Positions 41,601 through 50,869 of a stretch of DNA of 64,000 nt are shown piece after piece. The notes beneath the pieces are model-generated. The model made no database searches. It was not told the DNA's origin and saw only the letters and a list, made by a program, of their open reading frames with translations. The position numbers and the translations under genes were made by a program. The first letter of the stretch is position 1. Every line of letters begins with the position of its first letter. This stretch comes from Brenneria bubanii (lineage in GTDB: Bacteria > Pseudomonadota > Gammaproteobacteria > Enterobacterales > Enterobacteriaceae): the NCBI RefSeq assembly GCF_022378355.1, contig NZ_JAKMAJ010000008.1, positions 176,579-240,578 on the forward strand. The letters run 5' to 3'.

Positions 41601-42184
41601 ATAGTATCGTTCAGATGGGGGTAGAGTGGGTTAAGAACCTCATCTTGCAAAAAACAATGGGTGCTGCGGTTAGCGCTGCTTCAGTTGGCGAAGCGGCAAC
41701 TGTCGCTGCCGCGTGGGCGCCAGCTGCTGCTATGGCTTCTCTTGCCACATTAGGCGCTAACGCCGCTCCAGCGACAGCTGGTATCGCATCAACCGTTGGG
41801 GTAGCTCAAGGGCTATCCGTATCAGGCCTGAGAAAAAATGGCGGACCTGTATCAGCTGGTAGCATGTATCGGGTGGGGGAAGGCGGAATGCCTGAAATCT
41901 ACCAAGCCAGCAACGGAAAGCAATACATGATACCTGGCGAAAACGGATCTGTTATCAGCAATAAGGACATGCAGGGTGGCGGTGGGGGGAATAATTACAA
42001 TATAACCCAAAGAATTCAGGTTAACGGTAACCCGGATGACAGAACACTGATACTGATTCAGCAAGCGGCAAGGGAAGGCGCGAAGCAAGGTCACAGGCAG
42101 GTTGTTAACGAACTTGCCAGCGGTACTGGAGATGCCCACAAGGCGCTGATCGGTGGATATAAAACGGGTCGCCGAACTGGTTAG
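38696..42184 (+). CDS. Tail tape measure protein
   Basis: From the ATG at 38696 (CCGGAG upstream; an earlier ATG lies inside the terminator T-run) the protein has 1162 residues. It has the tape-measure N-terminal domain (about 70-280, with SVQQVSAYADAWTTVNNKLA), long coiled coils, two hydrophobic stretches (residues about 425-440 and 990-1060) and a glycine-rich end GSVISNKDMQGGGGG. It sets tail length and helps DNA pass the membranes. Confidence 0.92.
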   Translation: MSSDQKVGQIVYEVEMNVARLIDAQRQVDSRLERMESGFSRNARAAQNAERSFSSLSRVAGALVAALSVQQVSAYADAWTTVNNKLANAIRPNEQLAAVTQRVFDITQSTRSSLDATASLYARLERATRQAGTGTAELARLTTVINQGFVVSGATAQEAENAIIQLSQGLASGTLRGEEFNSVNEQGNRLMVALADSLGVGIGELRSMAAQGKLTTDVVVNGLLSQGDAIGREFAKTTTTISQALQVAGNNITKFFGENATVKSGVSAFNRAIISVSENIDALSGALVAVSAVMGSRYVGALTMATAAKLKDIVASRQEAIAARDSTSAAANQAAAALRVSAVAKQRAIDEVRLAEMMKATSFNAANAAAAEQRLSAARVSAATAVDNYNRSLAANNAAQAASLAAARNASVGIGLFRSAMALVGGPAGAAVLAGAAVLYFTQRAKEARDASNALADSVNELTDKFKTMSSTEIAASIAKLRKNIPELTDAVDEAQSKFDSASEKVANYRREIERYTTSTSRGASAANALPSALDNQAIAADALEKAQRRLSQTQNAVYQGQVQLTGGMSQGIDLLKRNGDQASVAAGMMNKLGEAINFASRAKETFNSSSLKVDRSAEADKLLKNLTEENALLAITDKRQRSVAEARQKAIDAGAAPNSNQLRQIEDAAGAQYDLQEAEAERNRKTREANSEGKKAASQAESISQKLEKLRQDSELAAGSTQELSREQAILRAEQSLGKGASTEQIAQAKAYAAATWDTAAAMKARNAIPEIKENADYDQQKYQLEMLKYAKDSQGELLVSQEQYNQQSEQIEAQHIANIAKIRAQQQSQNPIGEMRAEVDPVQQLVNQNNQKLAAMKQYQEQEQAIIAQSYANNQMTHEQYIAAKSQTDAQYLALRTAQEKQFNEQMTAAQWELLSQQSLGYDMLTGAVDAFAGNASNAITGLLTGTMSVSDAMQSLGNTILNSVINSIVQMGVEWVKNLILQKTMGAAVSAASVGEAATVAAAWAPAAAMASLATLGANAAPATAGIASTVGVAQGLSVSGLRKNGGPVSAGSMYRVGEGGMPEIYQASNGKQYMIPGENGSVISNKDMQGGGGGNNYNITQRIQVNGNPDDRTLILIQQAAREGAKQGHRQVVNELASGTGDAHKALIGGYKTGRRTG

Positions 42185-42239
42185 AAAAGTTGATGCTGTG
42201 CTAGGATGTTTCCGATTGCAATTAAATGGGGATGCGGTT

Positions 42240-42623
42240 GTGAATAAAATAGCTATTTCGTTGCTGCTAGGTGTTTCTGTTTTGATCACGGCGGCATGCG
42301 CGCCAAAAATGCAGACTATAGATTATAATCAGAAATCAATGCTTCTTTCCTTGGGAATGAGCAAAAACGACGTTATGCAGGTAATGGGAACGCCACGACG
42401 AACTGATGTCAATGAGTCCAGAGAGAGATGGATTTATTGGAACAAGTCTGTATACGGATATTCAATTATCGACAATGAACAGCTAGCTGTCGACAGGTTG
42501 GTTGTGACATTTGTTGGGGGTAAGGTCGCCAAATGGGGTCAGCAAAACATGACTGATGACATCGTGGAATCATCTCAAAAATCAGCGCAGGCGTACGCTG
42601 AAGCAATAAAGAAAAGCAAATAG
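42240..42623 (+). CDS. Lipoprotein with BamE/SmpA-like domain in the tail operon
   Basis: A GTG-started 127-residue protein has a signal peptide and lipobox ending in TAAC, with Cys20 as the lipidation site. The mature part contains SMLLSLGMSKNDVMQVMGTP followed by an aromatic RWIYWNKSVY strand, the pattern of BamE-like outer-membrane lipoprotein domains. A periplasmic lipoprotein is not a virion part, so it may act on the cell surface, for example in superinfection exclusion. That role is inferred. Confidence 0.75.
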   Translation: MNKIAISLLLGVSVLITAACAPKMQTIDYNQKSMLLSLGMSKNDVMQVMGTPRRTDVNESRERWIYWNKSVYGYSIIDNEQLAVDRLVVTFVGGKVAKWGQQNMTDDIVESSQKSAQAYAEAIKKSK

Positions 42624-42657
42624 TATATCCAACCCTGTTACTGAAGTTTTTATACGA

Positions 42658-42681
42658 AAATCCCGCTTCGGCGGGTTTTTT
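42658..42681 (+). terminator. Intrinsic terminator after the lipoprotein gene
   Basis: CCCGC-TTCG-GCGGG, a UUCG hairpin, followed by TTTTTTATT. It closes the tape-measure/lipoprotein unit. Confidence 0.8.
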
Positions 42682-42696
42682 ATTGCCGGAGGAAAA

Positions 42697-43158
42697 GTGG
42701 CAGAACTCTATTACCCACATGATTATCTCCCCATGCCATTGCGAACTGGCCTGGGTTTTAAGCCCGTTAGTCCTATTTTGCGAACAGAAATGACGTCTGG
42801 AAGGGCAAGGCAAAGACGGCGCTACAAATCGACACCAACGCAGGCAGAAATTACGTGGGTGATGACTGACAGCCAGTCTCAACTATTTGAAGCCTGGTTC
42901 AGCGAAATAATAATAGATGGTTCATCATGGTTTTATATGCAGATAAGAACCCCGATGGGCGTTCAATCTTACAAGTGCAGATTTACTGATATTTATGAAG
43001 GGCCAACACTTTTCGCAATTGGGCGTTGGCAGTTCTCGGCCACTCTGGAATTATGGGAGCGACCCATACTTCCGCCTGGCTGGGCTGAATTCCCAGATTT
43101 TATTGTCAACCAGAGCATTATCGATATTGCTTTAAATAGGGAGTGGCCTGAAGCATGA
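42697..43158 (+). CDS. Minor tail protein
   Basis: The GTG-started 153-residue protein (GGAGG upstream) is the first gene of the tail-tip group. Trp/Phe-rich strands such as LFAIGRWQFSATLELWERP suggest a distal-tail beta structure. Assigned by position before the DUF1833 and NlpC genes. Confidence 0.7.
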   Translation: MAELYYPHDYLPMPLRTGLGFKPVSPILRTEMTSGRARQRRRYKSTPTQAEITWVMTDSQSQLFEAWFSEIIIDGSSWFYMQIRTPMGVQSYKCRFTDIYEGPTLFAIGRWQFSATLELWERPILPPGWAEFPDFIVNQSIIDIALNREWPEA

Positions 43159-43637
43159 CGGTATTAGACCGAATATACGCATCTGGTGGTTCGGAAGTCA
43201 TCATCCCGACACTCGATATCGAAATAGGCTCTGAACATTACTATTTGACCCATGGGTATGATGACATTTTGGTGACTCTTGAAGATGGCTCATCGGTCAC
43301 GTTTATAGCTTGCGCAATTAGCGTCGCACTGCCGGCACGCAATGCGGACGGCACGCAAGACCTGAAGTTTGCGATCAGCAATGTTGACGGGATCGTATCC
43401 ACGCGAATAAGGAAAGCTATTGAAGATAACGCAGAGTCATACGTGACGTATCGTGAATACATTGACACATATCTCACTGAGCCATCAAAGAGACCATGGA
43501 CAATGAGAGTTAAAGGTGGTTACTGGAAAAACATCGAAGTTCAGATAACCGCCGGATATATGAACGTACTTGACACCGCTTGGCCTCGCTATCGTTACAC
43601 CCTCCCAAATTTCCCCGGACTTCGTTACCTGTCTTAA
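43155..43637 (+). CDS. DUF1833 minor tail protein
   Basis: The 160-residue protein fits DUF1833: IYASGGSEVIIPTLDIEIGS, GYDDILVTLEDG and the ending LDTAWPRYRYTLPNFPGL. This family forms part of the tail-tip complex, like lambda L. Coupled to the gene upstream by four bases. Confidence 0.82.
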   Translation: MTVLDRIYASGGSEVIIPTLDIEIGSEHYYLTHGYDDILVTLEDGSSVTFIACAISVALPARNADGTQDLKFAISNVDGIVSTRIRKAIEDNAESYVTYREYIDTYLTEPSKRPWTMRVKGGYWKNIEVQITAGYMNVLDTAWPRYRYTLPNFPGLRYLS

Positions 43638-43646
43638 GGATATCGC

Positions 43647-44027
43647 ATGTTTAACATTGATAAATACCGTTCTGTCGTCTGGCAGAAGGGCGGGAGAACT
43701 TATCCAAATTTGGACTGTTTCGGCATCGTAAATGAAATTCGTCGTGACCTTGGGTTGCTTGCATGGCCTGAGTTCAATGGCGTTACAAAAGATGATGGCG
43801 GCTTAAATCGAGAAGCAAAAAAACTTATGCGAGGGCTATCAAGATGCAGTCCTGAACCTGGCGCCGGCATCGCCTGTTATAGGGCTGGGATAGTCACCCA
43901 CGTTGGAATTGTGGTTGATATTGATTGTGAGCTTAACGCGATTGAATGCAACCCTGGAGCCAACGTAACCGTTCTTCCTCTTCACCGGTTTGAAAGAAGA
44001 TTCATGAAGGTGGAATATTACAAATGA
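43647..44027 (+). CDS. NlpC/P60-type tail-tip peptidase
   Basis: The 126-residue protein has Cys24 in NLDCFGIVNE and His85 in THVGIVVD, the catalytic pair of NlpC/P60 cysteine peptidases. It corresponds to the peptidase part of lambda K and may cut peptidoglycan during DNA entry or assembly. Confidence 0.85.
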   Translation: MFNIDKYRSVVWQKGGRTYPNLDCFGIVNEIRRDLGLLAWPEFNGVTKDDGGLNREAKKLMRGLSRCSPEPGAGIACYRAGIVTHVGIVVDIDCELNAIECNPGANVTVLPLHRFERRFMKVEYYK

Positions 44028-47000
44028 CGATCCGTATTTATCCTTCTCGGCTCCCAGGTGAACCCCTGGAAGTACACCAACACGGGACCATCACGCTACA
44101 TGACTGGTTTTCACAGAACGTAAAAGGCTGGCATATCGAGATGGATCACCCGGTATCCGTGGAGATAAGCGGAGATTCAATTCCATCATCTGAGTGGCCT
44201 TTATGTGTGATTAATCATGATGCAGATGTGCGCATTTACCCCAAGACATATGGCCTTGAGGTCGCCACAATCGCGTGGATAGCCGTCGGCGTGGCAGTTG
44301 CTACTGCAGCATATTCAATATTCATGATGTCTAACATCGACAGCGGTGGATACTCATCGTCAGGAAATGGTGATTCACTTGAGCTATCTCCAGCAAAAGC
44401 GAATACAGCAAAACTAGGCGACCCGATCAGAGAGGTTTTGGGGCGTTATAAAATTTATCCAGACTATGTCGTCCAGCCCGTAAGCCGGTTTGATTCATCG
44501 AATCCACGGATATATAGAACCAATATGTTTTTGTGTGTCGGTGTGGGAAAGTTTTCTATATCACAAGCAGACATCAAAATAGGCACCACGCCGATAAGTA
44601 GCTTTGGCGAAGATGTTAGCTATACGATTTATCAGCCAGGGGCGGACATTTCAGCCGACTCAAGAACAGAAAATTGGTATAGCTCCACAGAAGTGGGAAC
44701 AACCACTTCCGGAACGAATGGCATTGACTTAGGGGCGACCGGTCCTGACACGATCAGTGTGAGCGCCTCCGCTATTATGTTATCCGGGAACACTGTTACG
44801 CTAATCGGAGAAACATCTGAAGATAGCGAGGCGACAAACGACACTGAAATACCCGCATCATGGACTGAGGGGACGGTCCTCACAATTGGTGCGCCAGGGA
44901 CATACACAGTCAGGACCGAGAATGGTTACAGCGTTATATACGGTGACCTTGTTAAAGAAATAAACCCGTCAGTCGGCATGGCTGTAACCCTAGAGTACAA
45001 CAACCTGACTTATAACCTCTGGGTTGCGAAATATACGCCAGAGGTTGAAGCAGTTCCTGGGGTAGGTGGTAACGCGGCAAGCATCACGGCCAGTGCAGCC
45101 CCAATCACATATGATTTCAGTTCAGCGCCTGTAACCTTCGCTTTAACCTGGCAATCGCAAAGCTACACAATCACCTTATCAGCAAACTACACAACAATGA
45201 GCGGGGTCGTCCAGGCGGTTACTGAGCAATTGAACAATTCAGGACTGGTGGGCATGGATAGCTCCGGTCTACTGACCATTACCGAAGAGTCAAGTCCTTA
45301 TGTTGGCGGTTCTATTGCCGCTTCATCGCTGCCAACAAGCATTTTTGGCAATTCACCGGCTTTCGTTACAGGTAATGCATCAAGCGGCGGATCGACCGGT
45401 GTTGATGCCAATGTGGCATTATCATATGACAGCGCCACAGGGACGCCATTTTCGGGCATACCTGATGGTAGCCAGCGACTTTCATTGCAGCACTATGGGT
45501 GGCAATGGCAAATTGCAGAAGATGGTATCGACGGGTTAACAATTACCGTAGAGCGCGTTCTTGAAGATCAGGCCACAAATGCGACGACGGTAGACGAAAG
45601 CTGGCCAGGGTTCTCTGAGCGCACACTGTTAGATGGCAATGTCACCGGCATTAATGATGACTACGACTGGTCCGGTCCGTTTCTTGCTTGCCCAGACGGA
45701 GAGACAACGACAGAATTTGAAATGAACTTTATATTTCCCAGCGGACTCGCTCACGTAAAAAACAGCGGGAGCGTTATTGGCCACGGGACAAATGTTTTTG
45801 TTCAATATAGGAAATATGGAAGTACAGAATGGACAGAAAAGATGTATGGGTTTGGTGCCTCAACGCTTGATGCTATAGGATTCACAGAATCAATATCTGT
45901 TGCTAACGGGCAGTATGAGGTAAGGGTAAGAAGGGGTGATTCTCCTGAAGGCGGAAGCACAAGGGACACCGTTTATTGGCAGGCGCTGCGATCGAAGTTA
46001 TCAAAAAGGCCATCGAGTTATGCCGATGTCACAACAATCGCGCTAACCGTGAGAACTGGCAATCGAATAGCTGCTCAATCAGATCGTAGGATAAATGTCA
46101 TTGCAACCAGGCTTTATGATGATTACCCATCGAGGTCTATCAGCGGAGCGCTTCACCATGTAATGGGCGGCCTAGGCGTGACAGACTCAGAAATTGATAT
46201 CGATGTCATCAACGATCTAGAAAGCAGGTACTGGACACCGAGGGGTGAAACGTTCGACTTCTCAGCAGGTGATAGCGACACGTCAGCGCTTGATATTCTG
46301 CAAAAAATAGCCAATGCCGGAATGGGATATTTTCTGTTGTCCGATGGCTTGATGTCTGCCGGTCGAGAGGGGGTAAAAAATTGGACTGGAATAATCAGTC
46401 CGCAAGAGATGACGGAAGAGTTACAGACAACGTTCTCTACACCTTCCAGCGATGATTATGACGGTGTTGATGTGACATATATCAACAGCACCACATGGGC
46501 GGAAGAAACCGTCCAGTGCCGACTACCAGATAACCCAGCGCCTTCAAAAATTGAGGATTACACCCTTGATGGCGTTCTCGATCAGGACCGGGCATATCGC
46601 ATCGGAATGCGTCGTTTGCAGAAGTACCGCTACCAGCGCTTGTCTCACAGCACATCAACCGAGCTTGATGCTTTGTGTTATGAGTTTATGGATCGCATAG
46701 TGCTAACCGATGATATACCGGGAAGCGATACCATTAGTTGCTTAGTCGTAGAAATGAGTTATGACAGCACAGATATCACGCTGACCGTAACCGAACCGCT
46801 GGACTGGAACTTCAATAACCCGCGCTGCCTTATTCGGCACCAGGATGGGACGGCATCAACATTGCTTACCCCCAATCGTATCGATGATTACTCGTTTACC
46901 GTCCCATACAGCGAAGAGTTGCACCCAGATGACTGGATAATGAATGACTCATCTATCGAACCCCCGCGGGTAGTATTCTGCTCGTCTGAACGGGTTGGAT

Positions 47001-47122
47001 ATGATGCAATCATTGAATCGATTGAACCAGGTTCTGATGGGACCTGCTCTGTGTCAGCAAAACAATATAACCCCGTTTTTTATCAATATGACGACGCCAC
47101 ATACCCCGGCGACGTTCAATAG
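44024..47122 (+). CDS. Central tail-tip protein, J-like
   Basis: The 1032-residue protein begins with a lambda I-like small domain (HQHGTITLHDWFSQNVKG), then a hydrophobic segment (IAWIAVGVAVATAAYSIF), and a J-like body with ALRSKLSKRPSSYADVTTIA and a C-terminal strand-rich end. It joins the functions of lambda I and J: tip assembly and host contact. Unlike lambda J it is not the last gene; a tailspike follows. Confidence 0.87.
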   Translation: MTIRIYPSRLPGEPLEVHQHGTITLHDWFSQNVKGWHIEMDHPVSVEISGDSIPSSEWPLCVINHDADVRIYPKTYGLEVATIAWIAVGVAVATAAYSIFMMSNIDSGGYSSSGNGDSLELSPAKANTAKLGDPIREVLGRYKIYPDYVVQPVSRFDSSNPRIYRTNMFLCVGVGKFSISQADIKIGTTPISSFGEDVSYTIYQPGADISADSRTENWYSSTEVGTTTSGTNGIDLGATGPDTISVSASAIMLSGNTVTLIGETSEDSEATNDTEIPASWTEGTVLTIGAPGTYTVRTENGYSVIYGDLVKEINPSVGMAVTLEYNNLTYNLWVAKYTPEVEAVPGVGGNAASITASAAPITYDFSSAPVTFALTWQSQSYTITLSANYTTMSGVVQAVTEQLNNSGLVGMDSSGLLTITEESSPYVGGSIAASSLPTSIFGNSPAFVTGNASSGGSTGVDANVALSYDSATGTPFSGIPDGSQRLSLQHYGWQWQIAEDGIDGLTITVERVLEDQATNATTVDESWPGFSERTLLDGNVTGINDDYDWSGPFLACPDGETTTEFEMNFIFPSGLAHVKNSGSVIGHGTNVFVQYRKYGSTEWTEKMYGFGASTLDAIGFTESISVANGQYEVRVRRGDSPEGGSTRDTVYWQALRSKLSKRPSSYADVTTIALTVRTGNRIAAQSDRRINVIATRLYDDYPSRSISGALHHVMGGLGVTDSEIDIDVINDLESRYWTPRGETFDFSAGDSDTSALDILQKIANAGMGYFLLSDGLMSAGREGVKNWTGIISPQEMTEELQTTFSTPSSDDYDGVDVTYINSTTWAEETVQCRLPDNPAPSKIEDYTLDGVLDQDRAYRIGMRRLQKYRYQRLSHSTSTELDALCYEFMDRIVLTDDIPGSDTISCLVVEMSYDSTDITLTVTEPLDWNFNNPRCLIRHQDGTASTLLTPNRIDDYSFTVPYSEELHPDDWIMNDSSIEPPRVVFCSSERVGYDAIIESIEPGSDGTCSVSAKQYNPVFYQYDDATYPGDVQ

Positions 47123-47143
47123 AAGACATCAACACTTCCCAAC

Positions 47144-47166
47144 AACCCGCTCCGGCGGGTTTTTTA
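47144..47166 (+). terminator. Intrinsic terminator before the tailspike gene
   Basis: AACCCGC-TCCG-GCGGGTT followed by a T-run. The tailspike gene begins 17 bases further on. Confidence 0.8.
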
Positions 47167-47182
47167 TTGTCTGGAGTATTTA

Positions 47183-49585
47183 ATGACAACCTACAAGACC
47201 GGCAATCCCATCGGTTCAGCAGCAGCAAAAGACCTGTTTGATAACGCGCAAAACTTTGATAAGGCAGTTAATGAACTTGTCACGCATTGGATTGACCGAC
47301 TTGGCGTGCAGAGGCTTACTGAGTATGGTCGGCAGCAGCTTTTTGACCAGCTTATTGAGTCTATAAAAGAAGAAGGGGAAGACGCAATTTCGTCAGTCGG
47401 CTGGCAGGAGGCTGGTGATTGGGCGGTTGGACTGCAATTAAAAAACCGCAACCAGATCGTGCTCTACAATGGTTCTTGGTATAAATTTCTTGGCGAGCTT
47501 CCTCATACCATTTCTGGAGATTCTCCAGAAAACGATGGTGGGATATGGTCTTCCACTAACACATCTGGAGCCTGGGTAAATATCGGTGATGCGACTATTC
47601 GGTCAAGCCTTATTGCTAGCGATGGCTTCAAGCTTATCGGCCAAGCCGACACGATAGATATAATTCGAAATACAGAGCCCACAAACAGCAATCAGTCAAT
47701 CCTACTCCGCAGACATAACGCAAACACAACGCTTGGCGGGGGCGAGTTCTTTTATGACTCAACAGATACAACAACAGAGGATAACGACTGCACCGTCGTT
47801 GTTACCTCCGGTGGCGCCAGATGGAAGCGCAAGGGCGTACACGATTTAATCCATGCCGAGTGGGCTGGGGTATTGGGGGTAAGAGAAACTGATGATCCGC
47901 AAGATGATGCTTTTGACAATCTAATCAAAGCAGCGGCGGTTGGTAGTCCTTTTGGTGCCGGATACCCAAATAAGGTAATCAAAGGTCTGCAAAATGACCG
48001 GATACGTCTTGCTCGCCGGCATTATATCCGGGGTGGGAAATACAATATCAACGACACTATCGGGAATACTGATACGCTTCGCGCGCTAAGGTTTGGTATT
48101 GATGGGGCGTTTGTCCTTGACGGTCAGGGCGGCTTCTTCTGTGTCCAGATGGTCAACGCTTATTTTAATATCGTCGTTGATAATTCCGGCGTCACTCTTG
48201 CGACTACACCAACAATATCCGAATACGCTCTGCGCCTTGAGGCCCTGGTAATATCACCAGACATCAATGTCAAAGCATCACAATATAGCGGCACGGGTTA
48301 TTACCAGCTTGGTAAGTACGGTGCCGCAACGGAGACGGCGGCAGTATGGTCAGATTTGACTAATGCATTGCCGGGTGCGACAAACCTCGATCACGCGACA
48401 TTTAATATTGAATCTTGTGGCCGGGCTTTTTATTGGAAATCCGGCGGCGCGGGGCTGGGTCACATAGACTCTATATGGGTTCAGAATTGCAAATCACCAA
48501 GTTATTTCTATGACCTTCAAGACTTTTCTTTTACCACATGGGAAGACTACATTCCTGTGGTTGGCGCTGATGATACCGCTGCCGGCGTAGCATGGGATCA
48601 GTGTGGGGGGCACTTCGGCAAGCTACTTACTGGACCTGGCGGCAGACCGAACCACTCAATTATAAACGGTTCAGTTTTTGATATCGGGCACCTTTTTACA
48701 AACCAGGGGAACGCGCAAGGAATTACCGATCCGGCATATCACACCGGCATTGAAATATACAATGCTACAGTTCATGCGGCCACAGCTCAGGGTAACCACC
48801 CTAATGGTCGAGTTGCAGTAGTCGGCGGTGCCAGTGTTCTGCACATTGGTAGCCTTTATGCGACGTTTACGGGGCAAGTTATATCGCTCGGCAATAGTAA
48901 CTTGGTTTCTGTTACAGATAAAAACCAGTGCACGCCAAAAGTCGTTATCGATTCATTCATTGGCCAGAGGGTGAATAATTCCGCGTATGTCAATAACGCG
49001 TATAAGCCACCTTTCTATATTGACTCCACTGTTTCAGATGGCGGTTCTCTTACTGTAAATAACGCTCGATTTGAAAACTTCAACAACGGATTCACTTCGC
49101 AAGATAATCTTTATATTTTTCGTTGTGACTCTGACGCGTCAGGAGCCCTGCACATCAATAACGGGCAATTTCCCAACCTTGCATACCCTATTTATTGCAA
49201 GAAGCCCGATAATATCGGTGGATTTAAAAACAACAAATTTGGCAATTCAAAAATCTATTTCTCTGATGGCTCTAGCACGACATACGGTGGTTCAGCGTCC
49301 AGCTCTGATAAGTTCATTTCTTACTTTAGCGGCATCACACTTAGTGGCTCATCATTCACAAACAATGGCATTACGCCCATCCTGTACAGCTGCAGAATCA
49401 AGATAACCACGGCCTCTGACGTGTCGATTTTTGTCAATGGACGCGAGGTGTTTTATGCGAACGATGCCGGCACATATTCGTTTTCCTGCACATTGCAGTA
49501 TAGAGACACGATTTACGCGTCAGGCACAACGGCAAATGCCGAGATATCAACCCAAGCCATTTCTTATGCTCGCCAAATTTCTTAG
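47183..49585 (+). CDS. Tailspike protein, probable polysaccharide-binding/degrading
   Basis: The 800-residue protein has a helical N-terminal adaptor (AAKDLFDNAQNFDKAVNEL) with YNGSWYKFLGELPHTISGDS, a phage-attachment domain common to tailspikes. A long region (220-700) is rich in Asn, Gly and Thr with short repeated strands such as GHIDSIWVQNCKSPSY, typical of a beta-helix. The C-terminus is strand-rich. Such spikes bind or cleave capsule or O-antigen; the substrate cannot be read from sequence. Confidence 0.8.
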   Translation: MTTYKTGNPIGSAAAKDLFDNAQNFDKAVNELVTHWIDRLGVQRLTEYGRQQLFDQLIESIKEEGEDAISSVGWQEAGDWAVGLQLKNRNQIVLYNGSWYKFLGELPHTISGDSPENDGGIWSSTNTSGAWVNIGDATIRSSLIASDGFKLIGQADTIDIIRNTEPTNSNQSILLRRHNANTTLGGGEFFYDSTDTTTEDNDCTVVVTSGGARWKRKGVHDLIHAEWAGVLGVRETDDPQDDAFDNLIKAAAVGSPFGAGYPNKVIKGLQNDRIRLARRHYIRGGKYNINDTIGNTDTLRALRFGIDGAFVLDGQGGFFCVQMVNAYFNIVVDNSGVTLATTPTISEYALRLEALVISPDINVKASQYSGTGYYQLGKYGAATETAAVWSDLTNALPGATNLDHATFNIESCGRAFYWKSGGAGLGHIDSIWVQNCKSPSYFYDLQDFSFTTWEDYIPVVGADDTAAGVAWDQCGGHFGKLLTGPGGRPNHSIINGSVFDIGHLFTNQGNAQGITDPAYHTGIEIYNATVHAATAQGNHPNGRVAVVGGASVLHIGSLYATFTGQVISLGNSNLVSVTDKNQCTPKVVIDSFIGQRVNNSAYVNNAYKPPFYIDSTVSDGGSLTVNNARFENFNNGFTSQDNLYIFRCDSDASGALHINNGQFPNLAYPIYCKKPDNIGGFKNNKFGNSKIYFSDGSSTTYGGSASSSDKFISYFSGITLSGSSFTNNGITPILYSCRIKITTASDVSIFVNGREVFYANDAGTYSFSCTLQYRDTIYASGTTANAEISTQAISYARQIS

Positions 49586-49594
49586 GAGGTAATC

Positions 49595-49861
49595 ATGTCA
49601 GTAACAGTGAAAAAAAAGTTGTCAGTAAGCCAGTTCTTTTCGCCAATCGGCGTCGTCATTGAGTTGGATGATCAAGAAATGGACGTGACCTTTACGGCGG
49701 AGTCGGTGCAAGAAATAAACGGGAGTACAGCGATTGTGCTGCTAACTGTCAGCATAAATGAAGGGGCAAATACAAACAGCTATACGATACCGTTTGACTT
49801 TGCTGATCGGGATAAGATTCTTGATGAAGTGGAGGAACACATTAAAAACACGGAGGCATGA
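49595..49861 (+). CDS. Small protein downstream of the tailspike
   Basis: An 88-residue acidic strand-rich protein starting MSVTVKKKLSVSQFFSPIGV after AGGAGG. It could be a tailspike accessory or chaperone; no family recognised. It is the last prophage gene before attR. Confidence 0.65.
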   Translation: MSVTVKKKLSVSQFFSPIGVVIELDDQEMDVTFTAESVQEINGSTAIVLLTVSINEGANTNSYTIPFDFADRDKILDEVEEHIKNTEA

Positions 49862-49984
49862 TGCATGTGACGAAATCGTGTCGTGATGCATTTTGTTGTG
49901 ACGCGCTGTGCCGTGCTTAATCGTAAAAATGCGTTGTGAATGCAGGTAACTTGTTGATATTAAATTGGTTATGCGGTAACTCTA

Positions 49985-50036
49985 TTGACTCTTAATCAAT
50001 TGGTCCGGGGTTCGAGCCCCCGACGACCCACCAACA
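49985..50036 (+). repeat. attR core, 52-bp direct repeat (tRNA-Lys 3' fragment)
   Basis: Identical to 2375-2426. Only the 3' part of tRNA-Lys is present, so it is not a functional tRNA. It marks the right end of the prophage. Confidence 0.95.
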
Positions 50037-50603
50037 CTTCACTAAGTTATTTCTCGTACCATCAATTATATTTGAGTTATATAATTTAATGCATGGTTTT
50101 TGATCATTTCTACGTCTTTTTTTCCTCTGTCGCGCGCCTTATTAAATAAACCTCATGGCTTAACCGATTGCGTATTTATTGAACGCTTGAGGTGGCTGAG
50201 TAGCGAATATTCTTTTTTGCGTATTTTAAAAATCTTAATGCAGTTTTTTACTTTGATAATATTCAATTTGATTATTTTGGGTAAAGTTAAAATAACAAAA
50301 ACACCCTAAATAATTCGATCGCAGGATAGCGGGTTGCTATTTTGAACAACGAAAAGTAAATCGTTGGCCCTTTACAGGTCAGCATCAATTGACGCGCCAT
50401 GTTACACCGCTAACCCACCGGCGACTTAAACTGTGCGCGTGGAACTGAGCTGTTTATAGGTATTCGGCCAGCTGTAAACGCATGCGCCGCAAGTTGCGTA
50501 TACCAAAGAGAGTAGTGAGGCGGAGTCAACACATTGGCTGGGATTAACGGCCTGCTGATTTTTTAATAAGCAAAAGCGAATCCGCCAAAATCAATGAGAA
50601 AGT
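50037..50603. other. Host intergenic region after attR
   Basis: AT-rich at first, then near-neutral. A short rightward frame at 50100-50309 has no ribosome binding site or protein-like pattern. In E. coli sdiA lies beyond yecF; no sdiA or luxR-type gene is found here. Confidence 0.5.
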
Positions 50604-50641
50604 CGCCGTCGGCATCAGAAAGCGCTGAGCCGACGGGCGAC
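50604..50641 (-). terminator. Inverted repeat, probable yecF terminator
   Basis: GTCGCCGTCGGC and GCCGACGGGCGAC pair with one bulge around a 13-base loop. Leftward it is followed by TTTCTC. It begins just after the yecF stop codon. Confidence 0.6.
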
Positions 50642-50644
50642 GTG

Positions 50645-50869
50645 TTATTGCCGATAGGCGTGTTTGATCTGTTTCATGGTGTTGCCTAACGCTGCCGCCT
50701 GTTCAGGATCGTCCAGTTGGGCAATATACTTTTCCATTTTAACGATCACTTTACCCGCATCAGCCTGTCCGATGGCTTTTAACAATAATGTAACGGTTGC
50801 TTTAAGGCAGGTTACTTCGTGCGCTAATGATTCTACAGACGCGGACGTGGAAAAATCTACATTGCCCAT
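50645..50869 (-). CDS. yecF: DUF2594 protein YecF
   Basis: This 74-residue protein matches E. coli YecF at many positions: MGNVDFSTSASVESLAHEV, CLKATVTLLLKAIGQADAGK and the ending TMKQIKHAYRQ. Function is unknown. Its divergent placement next to uvrY is the same as in E. coli, which supports the host assignment. AAGGAG lies eight bases upstream of the start. Confidence 0.9.
   Translation of the reverse strand: MGNVDFSTSASVESLAHEVTCLKATVTLLLKAIGQADAGKVIVKMEKYIAQLDDPEQAAALGNTMKQIKHAYRQ

Noticed and set aside
50100-50309. 69-codon rightward frame next to attR
   Set aside because: AT-rich, no ribosome binding site and no recognisable pattern; probably chance.
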